In this document: piece by piece, positions 1 through 6,585 of the stretch
Position numbering within the stretch: position 1 is the stretch's first letter
Layout: every line of letters starts with the position of its first letter
Assembly: GCA_919901875.1 (NCBI GenBank)
Contig: CAKKQG010000359.1
Coordinates: 1 to 8,577 of the forward strand
Reading direction: 5' to 3'
DNA from: Anaerolineales bacterium
Lineage (GTDB): Bacteria > Chloroflexota > Anaerolineae > Anaerolineales > VGOW01
DNA: 8,577 nucleotides
The notes under the pieces: generated by a model
The model's database searches: none
Told to the model about the DNA's origin: nothing
The model's input: the letters and a program-made list of their open reading frames with translations, nothing else
Program-made: the position numbers and the translations under genes

Positions 1-26
1 ATGGCTCCAAGAAAAACGGCGTCCAG

Positions 27-218
27 TCAGCGCCACTCTTCGATCACACGATCCGGGACAAGTTCTTTCGTCTTTATATAATGCTCACTGCCATAAGGGT
101 ATTCGACAAAGTTGTAATCGAATCTGTTCTTGACGGCGCGCAGAACTTTGAGTCCTTCGCAAACCACCTCCGGTCCAATTCCGTCGCCCCCGATGACACC
201 AATGTTGTAGGTTTTCAT
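27..218 (-). pseudogene. Second LeuB-type dehydrogenase copy, N-terminal part, interrupted by in-frame TGA
   Basis: This is the start of a beta-decarboxylating dehydrogenase (isopropylmalate/isocitrate dehydrogenase family) paralogous to the gene just upstream. The ATG at 218 has a GGAG (226-229) seven bases before it. The 63 codons read the nucleotide-binding start GDGIGPEV and match the neighbour at 48 of 63 positions by my count (about 76%), with no gaps. At codon 64, where the neighbour has Thr (ACA), this copy has TGA (27-29). The same frame then continues as LDAVFLGA up to the window edge, matching LDAVYLGA in the neighbour. So the reading frame survives the stop. It could be a pseudogene born from a tandem duplication, a very recent nonsense mutation, or a sequencing error; recoding is less likely. 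The catalytic residues lie outside the window, so activity cannot be judged. Confidence 0.6.
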
Positions 219-240
219 TTTTTGTCTCCAGTGCGCCCCG

Positions 241-1473
241 TTAAATGGGTTGCTGTTGAACACGGAGCGCTAAAATTTTTTCATTCAGCGCGGCGATCAC
301 TGCCTCGATCACTTTATCGCCAAGCGTTAGGCGCAATGATTCTTGCGCGGCGATAGCTGACTGCAGTTGGGCGATGTGCGCGGTGTTTGTTTCGTCGCGC
401 AGCGGAATGATGGGTGATTGATCACCCAAAGCTATTTGGCGGCTGACCGCATCCCCGATCTGTGTTGTCGTCATCCCACTTTTGCCATTCAAGGACGGGA
501 GCCGATTCGAGATCATCAATGAGGCAACCGCATTTTCGATCCGTGCCGCCGTTTTCTTCTCGCCAAGATAATCGAGCATCATACTCAAGGAGAGGACTGC
601 CCCAAGCGGGTTGGCGATACCTTGCCCGGCGATGTCTGGCGCGGAGCCATGTATTGGCTCGAACATGCTGGTCTTGCCCGGATGAATGTTGCCCGAGGCG
701 GCGAAGCCCATGCCGCCTTGAAGCATCGCGCCCAAATCGGTGATGATGTCACCGAAAAGATTCGCCGTCACTATCACATCAAACGCTTCTGGATTTTTCA
801 CCATCAACATGCAGCAGGCATCTACGTAAAGATGATTCTGTTCAACGTCGGGATATTCTTTGCCCACTTCGGCGAAGACGCGCGTCCACAGGTTTTGCGG
901 ACGAATGGCGTTTGCCTTATCCACCATCGTCAGCTTTTTGCGCGAGCGACTCCGCGCCAACTCAAACGCATAGCGGACGACTCGCTCCGTGCCTTTACGG
1001 GTGAACACCATCTCGGCAACAGCAATTTCATCGGGCGTTCCTTTTTTGAAGAAGCCGCCCAGCCCAACGTAAGCATCTTCGGTGTTTTCACGAATCACGA
1101 CGAAGTCAACATCCTTCGGCGTTTTGCCTTTGAGCGGACAGAGATGTTCGGCAAAAAGTTTAACCGGACGCAGGTTAACATACAGATCGAGCCCCAGGCG
1201 TAAACCCATGATGACCGAGCGTTCAACCAAACCGGGTTCAACATCGGGATGACCAATTGCGCCAAGATAAACCGCGTCGAGTGTGCGCCATTCGTCAATG
1301 ACTCGATCTGGAACAAGCTCTTTTGTCTTCAAGTAATACGCGCCGCTGTACGGGTACTCGACCAAGTTCACGTCAAAGCCATCCTTGATCGTCCGCAAAA
1401 CTTTGAGACCTTCGTTGATCACTTCCGGTCCAATGCCGTCGCCCGCAATTACGCCGATGTTGTAAGTTTTCAT
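241..1473 (-). CDS. leuB: LeuB-type beta-decarboxylating dehydrogenase (3-isopropylmalate dehydrogenase family), 410 aa
   Basis: The family oxidises a 3-substituted malate with NAD and decarboxylates it to a 2-oxoacid; in leucine synthesis the product is 2-oxoisocaproate. Visible are GDGIGPEV (11-18), substrate arginines R92, R102 and R128, the block [10 protein letters not shown] with Y135, the catalytic lysine K186 in VDKAN, metal-binding D218, D242 and D246, and HGSAPDIAG at 275-283, whose Asp-Ile pair (280-281) is the usual mark of NAD rather than NADP use. The TEDAY form of the 128-137 block is shared with isocitrate- and tartrate-type members, so the exact substrate is open. A TTG codon lies directly before the ATG at 1473; the ATG is preferred because its paralog starts at the same residue. 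Normal members end near residue 350-360; this one carries about 55 extra residues. A 22-bp gap separates it from the second copy. Confidence 0.88.
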   Translation of the reverse strand: MKTYNIGVIAGDGIGPEVINEGLKVLRTIKDGFDVNLVEYPYSGAYYLKTKELVPDRVIDEWRTLDAVYLGAIGHPDVEPGLVERSVIMGLRLGLDLYVNLRPVKLFAEHLCPLKGKTPKDVDFVVIRENTEDAYVGLGGFFKKGTPDEIAVAEMVFTRKGTERVVRYAFELARSRSRKKLTMVDKANAIRPQNLWTRVFAEVGKEYPDVEQNHLYVDACCMLMVKNPEAFDVIVTANLFGDIITDLGAMLQGGMGFAASGNIHPGKTSMFEPIHGSAPDIAGQGIANPLGAVLSLSMMLDYLGEKKTAARIENAVASLMISNRLPSLNGKSGMTTTQIGDAVSRQIALGDQSPIIPLRDETNTAHIAQLQSAIAAQESLRLTLGDKVIEAVIAALNEKILALRVQQQPI

Positions 1474-1501
1474 CAATATCTCTGTCTAAATTCGTTTCAC
1501 G

Positions 1502-1550
1502 CGTATTGCGTATTTCGTATTGCGTAACGGAATACGCAATACGAAATACG
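1502..1550. repeat. Seven-unit heptamer repeat forming an 18-bp hairpin
   Basis: The spacer between the acyl-CoA dehydrogenase stop and the LeuB start holds exactly seven consecutive 7-bp units: CGTATTG, CGTATTT, CGTATTG, CGTAACG, GAATACG, CAATACG, AAATACG. The last units are inverted copies of the first, so 1509-1526 pairs perfectly with 1533-1550 (18 bp, 6-nt loop). The element ends directly at the dehydrogenase stop codon (1551-1553). No T-run follows on the minus strand, so it is not a classical Rho-independent terminator; it could protect the 3' end of the upstream message or tune read-through into LeuB. Its build is the same as at 5163-5211 although the unit sequence differs. Confidence 0.85.
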
Positions 1551-2699
1551 TTAAGCTTTCAATCTTCTTGAAATTACCAACCGTTGTATCTGCGCCGTGC
1601 CTTCATAGATCTGCATGATCTTCGCGTCGCGCATCCACTTCTCCACCGGATACTCGCGCATGTAACCGTAGCCGCCGAGAATCTGCACGGCATCGGTTGT
1701 GGTCTTCATCGCCACATCGGCGGCAAAGGCTTTCGCCATGCTCGCCTCTTGCGCGCACGGTTTACCTTGATCGTAAAGTGAGCCTGCGCGCCAGGCGAGT
1801 AAACGCGCCGCGTCTATTTCCATCGCCATCTCTGCCAGCATAAAAGCGATAGATTGAAACGAGAAGATCGGTTTGCCGAATTGCTTCCGCTCGTGAGCAT
1901 AGTTCAAAGCATATTCATAAGCGGCGCGGGCGATGCCGACAGCCCCGGCGGCGATGTGCGTCCGTGTAATATCAAACGTCTTCATCGCCATCTTAAAGCC
2001 CTCGCCCTCCGCGCCCAATCTGTTTTCAATTGGCACTTCCACGTCGTCAAAAGAAATGCTTGCCGTGTGCGAAGCGCGAATGCCCATCTTCTTTTCTTTC
2101 TTGCCGGGCTGCACCCCGCGCCAATCTTTTTCGACGATGAACGCCGTGATGCCTTCCATGCCGCGCGACGCATCCACGGTGGCGAAGACCACATACACAT
2201 CGGCGATACCGGCGTTGGTGATAAACGTCTTGTAACCGTTGAGGATGTATTTATTTTTTTCTTTGCGGGCGTTGGTGATCATGCCTGCCGGATCAGAACC
2301 CGCGCTCGGCTCGGTGAGAGCATATGCGCCGAGTGTGACTTTGCCCGGATCGCACAGGCGCGACATATACTTCATCTTTTGTTCTTCCGTGCCGGCGATC
2401 AGAATCGGGGTTGCCGCCAACGCCACCCCGCCCATGATCGTAGCAATACCGGCGCAGCCCCAAAAAAATTCTTCGTCAACAATCGCTTTCGTCAAAACAC
2501 TTTCCACGCCGCCGCCGCCGTATCGTTCGGGGAACGAATAGGTGAGCAGTCCGGCTTGATGCGCTTTCTCGATCACCTCCCACGGCACTTCCTCTTTTTC
2601 ATCCGCTTCAGCCGCGCAAGGACGGATCGTTTTTTCGGCGAACTTATGCGCCATGTCACGGAACTCGCGTTGTTCATCGGTGAGCGTAAAATCAATCAT
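1551..2699 (-). CDS. Acyl-CoA dehydrogenase, 382 aa
   Basis: This flavoenzyme removes two hydrogens from C2-C3 of an acyl-CoA and passes electrons to an electron-transfer flavoprotein; it is cytosolic. The fold is complete: an N-terminal helical domain (1-120), the FAD/substrate motif YALTEPSAGSD (126-136), the beta domain (about 120-235), RKQFGKPI (271-278), and the C-terminal block with catalytic Glu366 in IYEGTAQIQR, the position used by short- and medium-chain and butyryl-CoA-type enzymes. The length is typical. The ATG at 2699 has AAAGGA (2707-2712) seven bases upstream, and this site overlaps the end of the ligase-LeuD gene, whose stop lies only 2 bp away, which argues for translational coupling. 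The chain length or branching of the substrate cannot be read from the sequence; a short or branched acyl-CoA would suit the neighbours. No ETF genes are in the window. Confidence 0.93.
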   Translation of the reverse strand: MIDFTLTDEQREFRDMAHKFAEKTIRPCAAEADEKEEVPWEVIEKAHQAGLLTYSFPERYGGGGVESVLTKAIVDEEFFWGCAGIATIMGGVALAATPILIAGTEEQKMKYMSRLCDPGKVTLGAYALTEPSAGSDPAGMITNARKEKNKYILNGYKTFITNAGIADVYVVFATVDASRGMEGITAFIVEKDWRGVQPGKKEKKMGIRASHTASISFDDVEVPIENRLGAEGEGFKMAMKTFDITRTHIAAGAVGIARAAYEYALNYAHERKQFGKPIFSFQSIAFMLAEMAMEIDAARLLAWRAGSLYDQGKPCAQEASMAKAFAADVAMKTTTDAVQILGGYGYMREYPVEKWMRDAKIMQIYEGTAQIQRLVISRRLKA

Positions 2700-2701
2700 T
2701 G

Positions 2702-3202
2702 CTAATTCCTTTCTGCCAATCGTTCTTCCACATATGCAAGCAACCCGCCGCGATCAATAATGCGTTGCAAGAAATCGGGGAAAGGTTCGGCGCGATACGT
2801 TTCGCCGCGCGTGAGATTGCGGATCGTTCCGGTTGCCGGTTCCACTTCGATCTCGTCACCTTCGGTGATGCCGTCAACCGCTTGGGGACATTCGAGGATG
2901 GGCAACCCAATGTTGATCGAATTGCGGAAAAAGATTCGGGCGAATGATTTAGCGATGACCGCCGACACGCCGGCCGTCTTGATGCTGATCGGCGCAACTT
3001 CGCGCGATGATCCGCAGCCAAAATTTGTCTCGGCGACAATCACATCACCGCGTTTCATCTTCTTGATAAAGTTCGGGTCGGCGTCTTCCATGCAGTGCGT
3101 CGCCAATTCGCGCGCGTCAGAAGTATTGCAATGCCGCGCCGGAATGATGGCATCGGTATCAATGTTCTTACCGAACTTCCAAGCGTGACCACGAATCCGC
3201 AC
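2702..3202 (-). CDS. leuD: LeuD moiety, possibly also made separately from an internal GTG (166 aa)
   Basis: The small (swivel) subunit of 3-isopropylmalate dehydratase closes the active site of the Fe-S large subunit. Codon 510 of the fusion is GTG and falls where stand-alone LeuD proteins normally start, shortly before WKFGKNIDTD. The remaining 166 residues are the usual length of the short, archaeal-type LeuD. An AGGAG (3219-3223) lies 16 bases before the GTG, too far for a good site, and four bases before a CTG, so separate translation is only possible, not shown. The substrate loop reads ARHCNTSD, where characterised archaeal enzymes carry YLRT (homoaconitase) or YLVY (isopropylmalate isomerase), so substrate choice cannot be assigned. 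NFGCGSSREVAP has Val where many LeuD proteins have His (SREHAP). I list this as an alternative product of the longer gene, not as an additional locus. Confidence 0.45.
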   Translation of the reverse strand: MRIRGHAWKFGKNIDTDAIIPARHCNTSDARELATHCMEDADPNFIKKMKRGDVIVAETNFGCGSSREVAPISIKTAGVSAVIAKSFARIFFRNSINIGLPILECPQAVDGITEGDEIEVEPATGTIRNLTRGETYRAEPFPDFLQRIIDRGGLLAYVEERLAERN

Positions 3203-4729
3203 GCGCTCACGCAGCGCACTCCTGCGAATTGCTCCGCTGCCACTACGCGGCAAACGTTCAAAGAACACCACACGATCTGGCACGGCGTAATCGGTGAGCC
3301 GTTCGGTTGCGAACAACATCAACTGTTCACCGCTAAAGTTCGCGCCCGCAGAGCGCACCACACAGGCGCACGGCAGTTCGCCATAGATCGCATCTGGCAC
3401 GCCCACGACGGCGGCTTCTTTGACTCCGGGATACGAACGCAAAACCATTTCAACCGTGCCGGGATAAATTTTGTAACCGCCGCGATTGATCACATCACCT
3501 TTGCGCCCAACAATTTTGACCGGACCATCGGCATCAATCGTCGCCAGATCACCGGTGCGCAGCCAACCATCTTTATCCAACACTTGCGCCGTCGCCTGTG
3601 AATCGTTCCAATAACCGGTCATCACGTTGTAGCCTTTGACACACAACTCACCTTCTTTGCCTTCAGGCAACGTATCTCCGTTTTCGTCAATCACTTTCAG
3701 TGACACGCCTTCCATTGCGCGCCCCACTGTTTGACTTGCCGTGATGGGCCCATCTTGTAAATGAGTCATCGTCACCGACGGCGCGGCTTCGGTGAGACCA
3801 TAAGCCAGAATCAAATTGCAGTGCATCAACTGGCGCACACGAGTCACTAATTCTGTTGGACACGCCGCACCTGACATGATACCCACGCGCAACGTGGCGC
3901 ACGCTTCGGATTTAAAGTTAGGATGATTAAGTTCAAGCGCGAACATTGTTGGCACGCCGTGATGCACAGTGACTTTTTGTTTTTCGATCAAAGCTAATGC
4001 TTCGGCGGCGTGATACGTTGGCAGAGGCGCGAGTGATGCGCCCGCAACCGTGCAAGCGAGGATCGTCGGCGTGAGACCAAAAGCATTAGAGAACGGCACC
4101 GCGCCGAGAAAAATATCTTCGGGGGTGGCGTTGAGAGTCGAAGCAATGCCCGCCCCATTGCCGATCAAACTTTTATGCGTCAGCATCGCGCCACGCGGCT
4201 CGCCGGAGTTGCCCAGTGTGTAGAGGACGGCGGCGACATCATCGGGTTTGATAGCCGTTGGCGGCAGCGCAGCAGTGGAAGCCAGAAGATCGTTAAACGC
4301 TTTCGCGTTTGCGCCGCCATCCACCGAGATCACTTGTTTCAATTCAGGAAAATCGCCGCGCAGTTCGTTGATCATTTCTAAATGTTCGGCATTCGTCACA
4401 ATGGCAGAGGGGCGCGTCTTATCGAGTCGCGCCGCAACTTCCGATTTGTGGCGGCGCACGTTGATCGGATTCACAATGAGTCCGGCTTTGGCGGCGGCGA
4501 ACACGGTGATGACGAACTGCGGAATGTTGGGCAGGATGATCGCCAAGCGATCACCTTGATTGAGACCCAAGGCGCGCAATCCGCTGGCGAGTGCCGCCGC
4601 TTGCTTTTCGGCATTGGCATACGTCCAGCGTTGATCGCCCAACACCAAAAAATTTTTATCGGCGTAACGCTGCGCCTGCGCGGTGAGCAGTTCGCCGAGG
4701 GTGATGCTGTGAAATGATTCGAAGGACAT
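2702..4729 (-). CDS. Fusion protein: acyl-CoA synthetase (AMP-ligase) domain joined to LeuD, 675 aa
   Basis: Residues 1-509 are an ANL-superfamily acyl-CoA synthetase and residues 510-675 are a whole LeuD (isopropylmalate dehydratase small subunit). Ligase motifs visible are YGLTE (310-314), RTGD (391-394), GRKGD (408-412) and GGYKIYP (417-423). Two key motifs are altered: the P-loop reads YTLGNSGEPRG (170-180) instead of YTSGTTGxPKG, and the A10 motif reads GSGAIRR with Ala500 (GCA) where the adenylation lysine normally sits. The ligase may therefore be weak, altered or inactive in acyl-AMP formation. LeuD follows A10 after only nine residues, with no linker and no stop between them; it contains FGKNIDTD (519-526) and NFGCGSSRE (569-577). 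The start has GGAG (4739-4742) nine bases upstream, and the gene lies 3 bp after the thioesterase stop. The LeuD half should pair with LeuC (5210-6475). An internal start giving free LeuD is possible. Confidence 0.9.
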   Translation of the reverse strand: MSFESFHSITLGELLTAQAQRYADKNFLVLGDQRWTYANAEKQAAALASGLRALGLNQGDRLAIILPNIPQFVITVFAAAKAGLIVNPINVRRHKSEVAARLDKTRPSAIVTNAEHLEMINELRGDFPELKQVISVDGGANAKAFNDLLASTAALPPTAIKPDDVAAVLYTLGNSGEPRGAMLTHKSLIGNGAGIASTLNATPEDIFLGAVPFSNAFGLTPTILACTVAGASLAPLPTYHAAEALALIEKQKVTVHHGVPTMFALELNHPNFKSEACATLRVGIMSGAACPTELVTRVRQLMHCNLILAYGLTEAAPSVTMTHLQDGPITASQTVGRAMEGVSLKVIDENGDTLPEGKEGELCVKGYNVMTGYWNDSQATAQVLDKDGWLRTGDLATIDADGPVKIVGRKGDVINRGGYKIYPGTVEMVLRSYPGVKEAAVVGVPDAIYGELPCACVVRSAGANFSGEQLMLFATERLTDYAVPDRVVFFERLPRSGSGAIRRSALRERVRIRGHAWKFGKNIDTDAIIPARHCNTSDARELATHCMEDADPNFIKKMKRGDVIVAETNFGCGSSREVAPISIKTAGVSAVIAKSFARIFFRNSINIGLPILECPQAVDGITEGDEIEVEPATGTIRNLTRGETYRAEPFPDFLQRIIDRGGLLAYVEERLAERN

Positions 4730-4732
4730 AAA

Positions 4733-5158
4733 TTATTTCTCCAAAAAACTTTCGTTTTTCCGAAATGCCATGCCGTGTAACTCGGCGACAAGTTTTGATT
4801 CGAGATCCGTAACGGTCATGCGATACAAACCGGTGCTGCGTCCCAACTTCACTTCCACCGCTTCACATTCCAATCGCGCGGTAGGCGCGGGCGAACTCAA
4901 AAAGTGAATGTCCATACTCAATGCCACCGCCATTTTGCCATGCGAGTTGCAGGCTGCGGCGAATGCAAAATCGGCGAGCGAGAAAATGACCGAGCCATGC
5001 GGGATGCCCAAGCCATTGAGCATATACGGTTGTAAGTTCAGCGCCACACGACAATATCCAGCTTTGAGTTCTAAAAGTTCAATGCCCAAGTGTTTGGCAA
5101 ATTCGTCGCGCGAAGACATGAAACGGGCGACGGCGGCGACAGTATTTGAATCGGTCAT
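4733..5158 (-). CDS. PaaI-type hotdog-fold acyl-CoA thioesterase, 141 aa
   Basis: Small tetrameric thioesterases of this family hydrolyse acyl- or hydroxyphenylacetyl-CoA to the free acid and CoA, often to rescue CoA from stalled intermediates. The signature block NGLGIPHGSVIFSLADFAF (48-66) is clear, with Asn48, His54 and the catalytic Asp63 of the PaaI type; the single hotdog domain fills the protein and its length is typical. No other phenylacetate (paa) genes are present, so a PaaI gene name is not justified. It is followed 3 bp later by the CoA-ligase fusion, suggesting opposing activities on the same thioester. The chosen ATG (5158) has only AAGA directly before it and no spaced Shine-Dalgarno, because a 20-bp hairpin arm ends four bases upstream. 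An alternative Met14 also lacks a ribosome site. Confidence 0.88.
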   Translation of the reverse strand: MTDSNTVAAVARFMSSRDEFAKHLGIELLELKAGYCRVALNLQPYMLNGLGIPHGSVIFSLADFAFAAACNSHGKMAVALSMDIHFLSSPAPTARLECEAVEVKLGRSTGLYRMTVTDLESKLVAELHGMAFRKNESFLEK

Positions 5159-5162
5159 TCTT

Positions 5163-5211
5163 GAGATTAGAGATTGGAGATTAGAGATTCAATCTCCAAT
5201 CTCTAATCTCT
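5163..5211. repeat. Seven-unit heptamer repeat forming a perfect 20-bp hairpin
   Basis: Nearly the whole gap between LeuC and the thioesterase is seven 7-bp units: GAGATTA, GAGATTG, GAGATTA, GAGATTC, AATCTCC, AATCTCT, AATCTCT. Bases 5163-5182 pair perfectly with 5191-5210, leaving an 8-nt loop. The last unit overlaps the LeuC stop codon (5210-5212), and the other end lies four bases before the thioesterase ATG. No T-run follows on the minus strand. In RNA the hairpin would fill the leader of the thioesterase and could block ribosome loading or act as a processing or stability element. Confidence 0.88.
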
Positions 5212-6475
5212 ATTGTTTTATCACTTCACTCGGTGACGCCAAATGTCCCATAATCGCGCTCGCCGCCGCCACGTAAGGATTCGTCAAATACAATTCACTC
5301 GTGGCATGACCCATGCGACCTTTGAAGTTGCGATTGCTGGTTGAGACGCAGCGCTCGCCAGACGCTAACACGCCCATGTGTCCACCAAGACAAGGCCCGC
5401 AGGTAGGAGTGCTAACGGAACAATCCGCTTCAATAAAAATATCAATCAACCCTTCGTGCAAGGCGTCGAGGTAGACTTTTTGCGAGCCGGGGATAATCAC
5501 CGTCCGCACGCGCGGGTGCGTCTTGTGCCCCTTGAAAATTTCTGCTGCCGCGCGCAGGTCTTCGATGTTGCCGTTGGTACACATCCCGATCACCACTTGA
5601 TCAATCTCGAGTCCGGAAATTTCCGAAACGGGTTTAACGTTTTCGGGCAAGAAGGGCATCGCCACAAACGGCTCGAATTTTTCTACATCAAATTCGTGAA
5701 CTTCGGAAAACACCGCGTCAGGATCACTGCGATGATATTTGCCTTCGCGCGCGCCGGCTTTCTTGCAGAAGGCGCGAGTCTTTTCATCGGCTTCAAAGAG
5801 CCCAGTTTTCGCGCCGGCTTCAATTGCCATGTTCGCCATCGAGAATCGATCTGATAGACCGAGATGATCGAGCGCATCGCCCACAAACTCCATCGCTTGA
5901 TAGCGCGCACCGTCCACGCCGATCTTGCGAACCGTTTCCAAAATTAAATCTTTGCCGCCGACCCACTTGGGCGGTTTGCCGTGATAGATGAACTTCATGC
6001 TCTCTGGAACCTTCAACCAAATCTCGCCGAGCGCCATCGCCGCCGCCGCATCGGTGGAGCCAATGCCCGTGCCGAATGCGCTGAGGAAGCCGTGCGTGCA
6101 AGTATGCGAGTCAGCGCCCGCAATAATGTCGCCGGGTGAGACCATGCCTTTTTCGGGAAGTAAGATGTGTTGGATGCCGGCACGACCCACCTCAAAAAAG
6201 GTGATGCCGTGCACTCTGGCGAACTCCCGACAACGTTTAACGATCTCGGCGCTCTTGATGTCTTTAGCGGGCGTGAAGTGATCCATCACGAACACAACCT
6301 TCTTCGGATCCCAGACGCGCGCGTTTTTGATCTTTTCAAATTCTTCAATCGCCACAATGCCCGAAAGCTCGGACGCCATGACGATGTCAACGCGGGCGTT
6401 GATAAATTGACCGGCGTGGACTTCGGTTTGTCCGCAGTGGTCGGCAAGAATTTTTTCGGCGAGGGTCATTCCCAT
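5210..6475 (-). CDS. leuC: LeuC-type 3-isopropylmalate dehydratase large subunit (short form), 421 aa
   Basis: This aconitase-family 4Fe-4S hydro-lyase isomerises 2-substituted to 3-substituted malates through dehydration and rehydration, working with a LeuD small subunit. The three cluster cysteines are visible: C299 in MCTNGN, and C359 and C362 in TCGPCLGG. Other family blocks are ADSHTCTHG (121-129) and STSNRNFKGRMGH (378-390). At 421 residues it belongs to the shorter archaeal-type LeuC/homoaconitase group rather than the roughly 466-residue enterobacterial form, so isopropylmalate, methylmalate (citramalate) or homocitrate-type substrates are all possible. The ATG at 6475 is preferred over the Met at codon 3 because GGAG (6483-6486) sits seven bases upstream. 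Its partner LeuD is not adjacent but is fused to the ligase two genes downstream, an unusual arrangement. Repeat-filled spacers flank it on both sides. Confidence 0.92.
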   Translation of the reverse strand: MGMTLAEKILADHCGQTEVHAGQFINARVDIVMASELSGIVAIEEFEKIKNARVWDPKKVVFVMDHFTPAKDIKSAEIVKRCREFARVHGITFFEVGRAGIQHILLPEKGMVSPGDIIAGADSHTCTHGFLSAFGTGIGSTDAAAAMALGEIWLKVPESMKFIYHGKPPKWVGGKDLILETVRKIGVDGARYQAMEFVGDALDHLGLSDRFSMANMAIEAGAKTGLFEADEKTRAFCKKAGAREGKYHRSDPDAVFSEVHEFDVEKFEPFVAMPFLPENVKPVSEISGLEIDQVVIGMCTNGNIEDLRAAAEIFKGHKTHPRVRTVIIPGSQKVYLDALHEGLIDIFIEADCSVSTPTCGPCLGGHMGVLASGERCVSTSNRNFKGRMGHATSELYLTNPYVAAASAIMGHLASPSEVIKQ

Positions 6476-6487
6476 AGAAAATCTCCA

Positions 6488-6585
6488 GTGATCAGTTATC
6501 AGTAATCAGTAAATAGTAATTAGTAAATGGTAATTCACGTATCACGTATCACGCATCACGGTTCACGCATCACGATTCACGTATC
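6488..6585. repeat. Fourteen consecutive 7-bp repeats in two families
   Basis: The hydrolase-LeuC spacer is an unbroken ladder of 14 heptamers (98 bp). The first seven (6488-6536) follow the pattern GTRATCA/GTAAWTR (GTGATCA, GTTATCA, GTAATCA, GTAAATA, GTAATTA, GTAAATG, GTAATTC). The next seven (6537-6585) are ACGTATC, ACGTATC, ACGCATC, ACGGTTC, ACGCATC, ACGATTC, ACGTATC. Unlike the two other heptamer spacers the halves are not inverted copies, so no strong hairpin is expected. The last unit overlaps the hydrolase stop codon (6584-6586), and the array ends just before the LeuC ribosome site. Confidence 0.85.

Noticed and set aside
27..29. Selenocysteine or recoded TGA in the second LeuB copy
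   Set aside because: The position is Thr in the paralog and is not catalytic, TGA is used as a normal stop elsewhere in the window (7594-7596, 6584-6586), and no selenocysteine element is apparent in the few bases left before the window edge.
622..1203. Plus-strand open frame of 193 codons
   Set aside because: Antisense shadow of the LeuB-type gene, whose catalytic motifs are complete on the minus strand.
1854..2705. Plus-strand open frame of 283 codons
   Set aside because: It lies antisense to the acyl-CoA dehydrogenase, has no recognisable motif and an Arg/His/Phe-rich composition typical of a shadow frame.
3095..3601. Plus-strand open frame of 168 codons across the ligase-LeuD junction
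   Set aside because: Antisense to continuous, motif-bearing coding sequence; no family features of its own.
4733..5158. Naming the thioesterase paaI as part of phenylacetate degradation
   Set aside because: The hotdog signature fits, but no other phenylacetate genes are present and the neighbouring ligase is not of the PaaK type.
5163..5211. Rho-independent terminator after LeuC
   Set aside because: The stem is perfect but no T-run follows on the transcribed strand, and the stem is AT-rich; the next gene starts four bases later.
6488..6585. CRISPR array
   Set aside because: Units are 7 bp with no spacers and drift in sequence; there are no cas genes.
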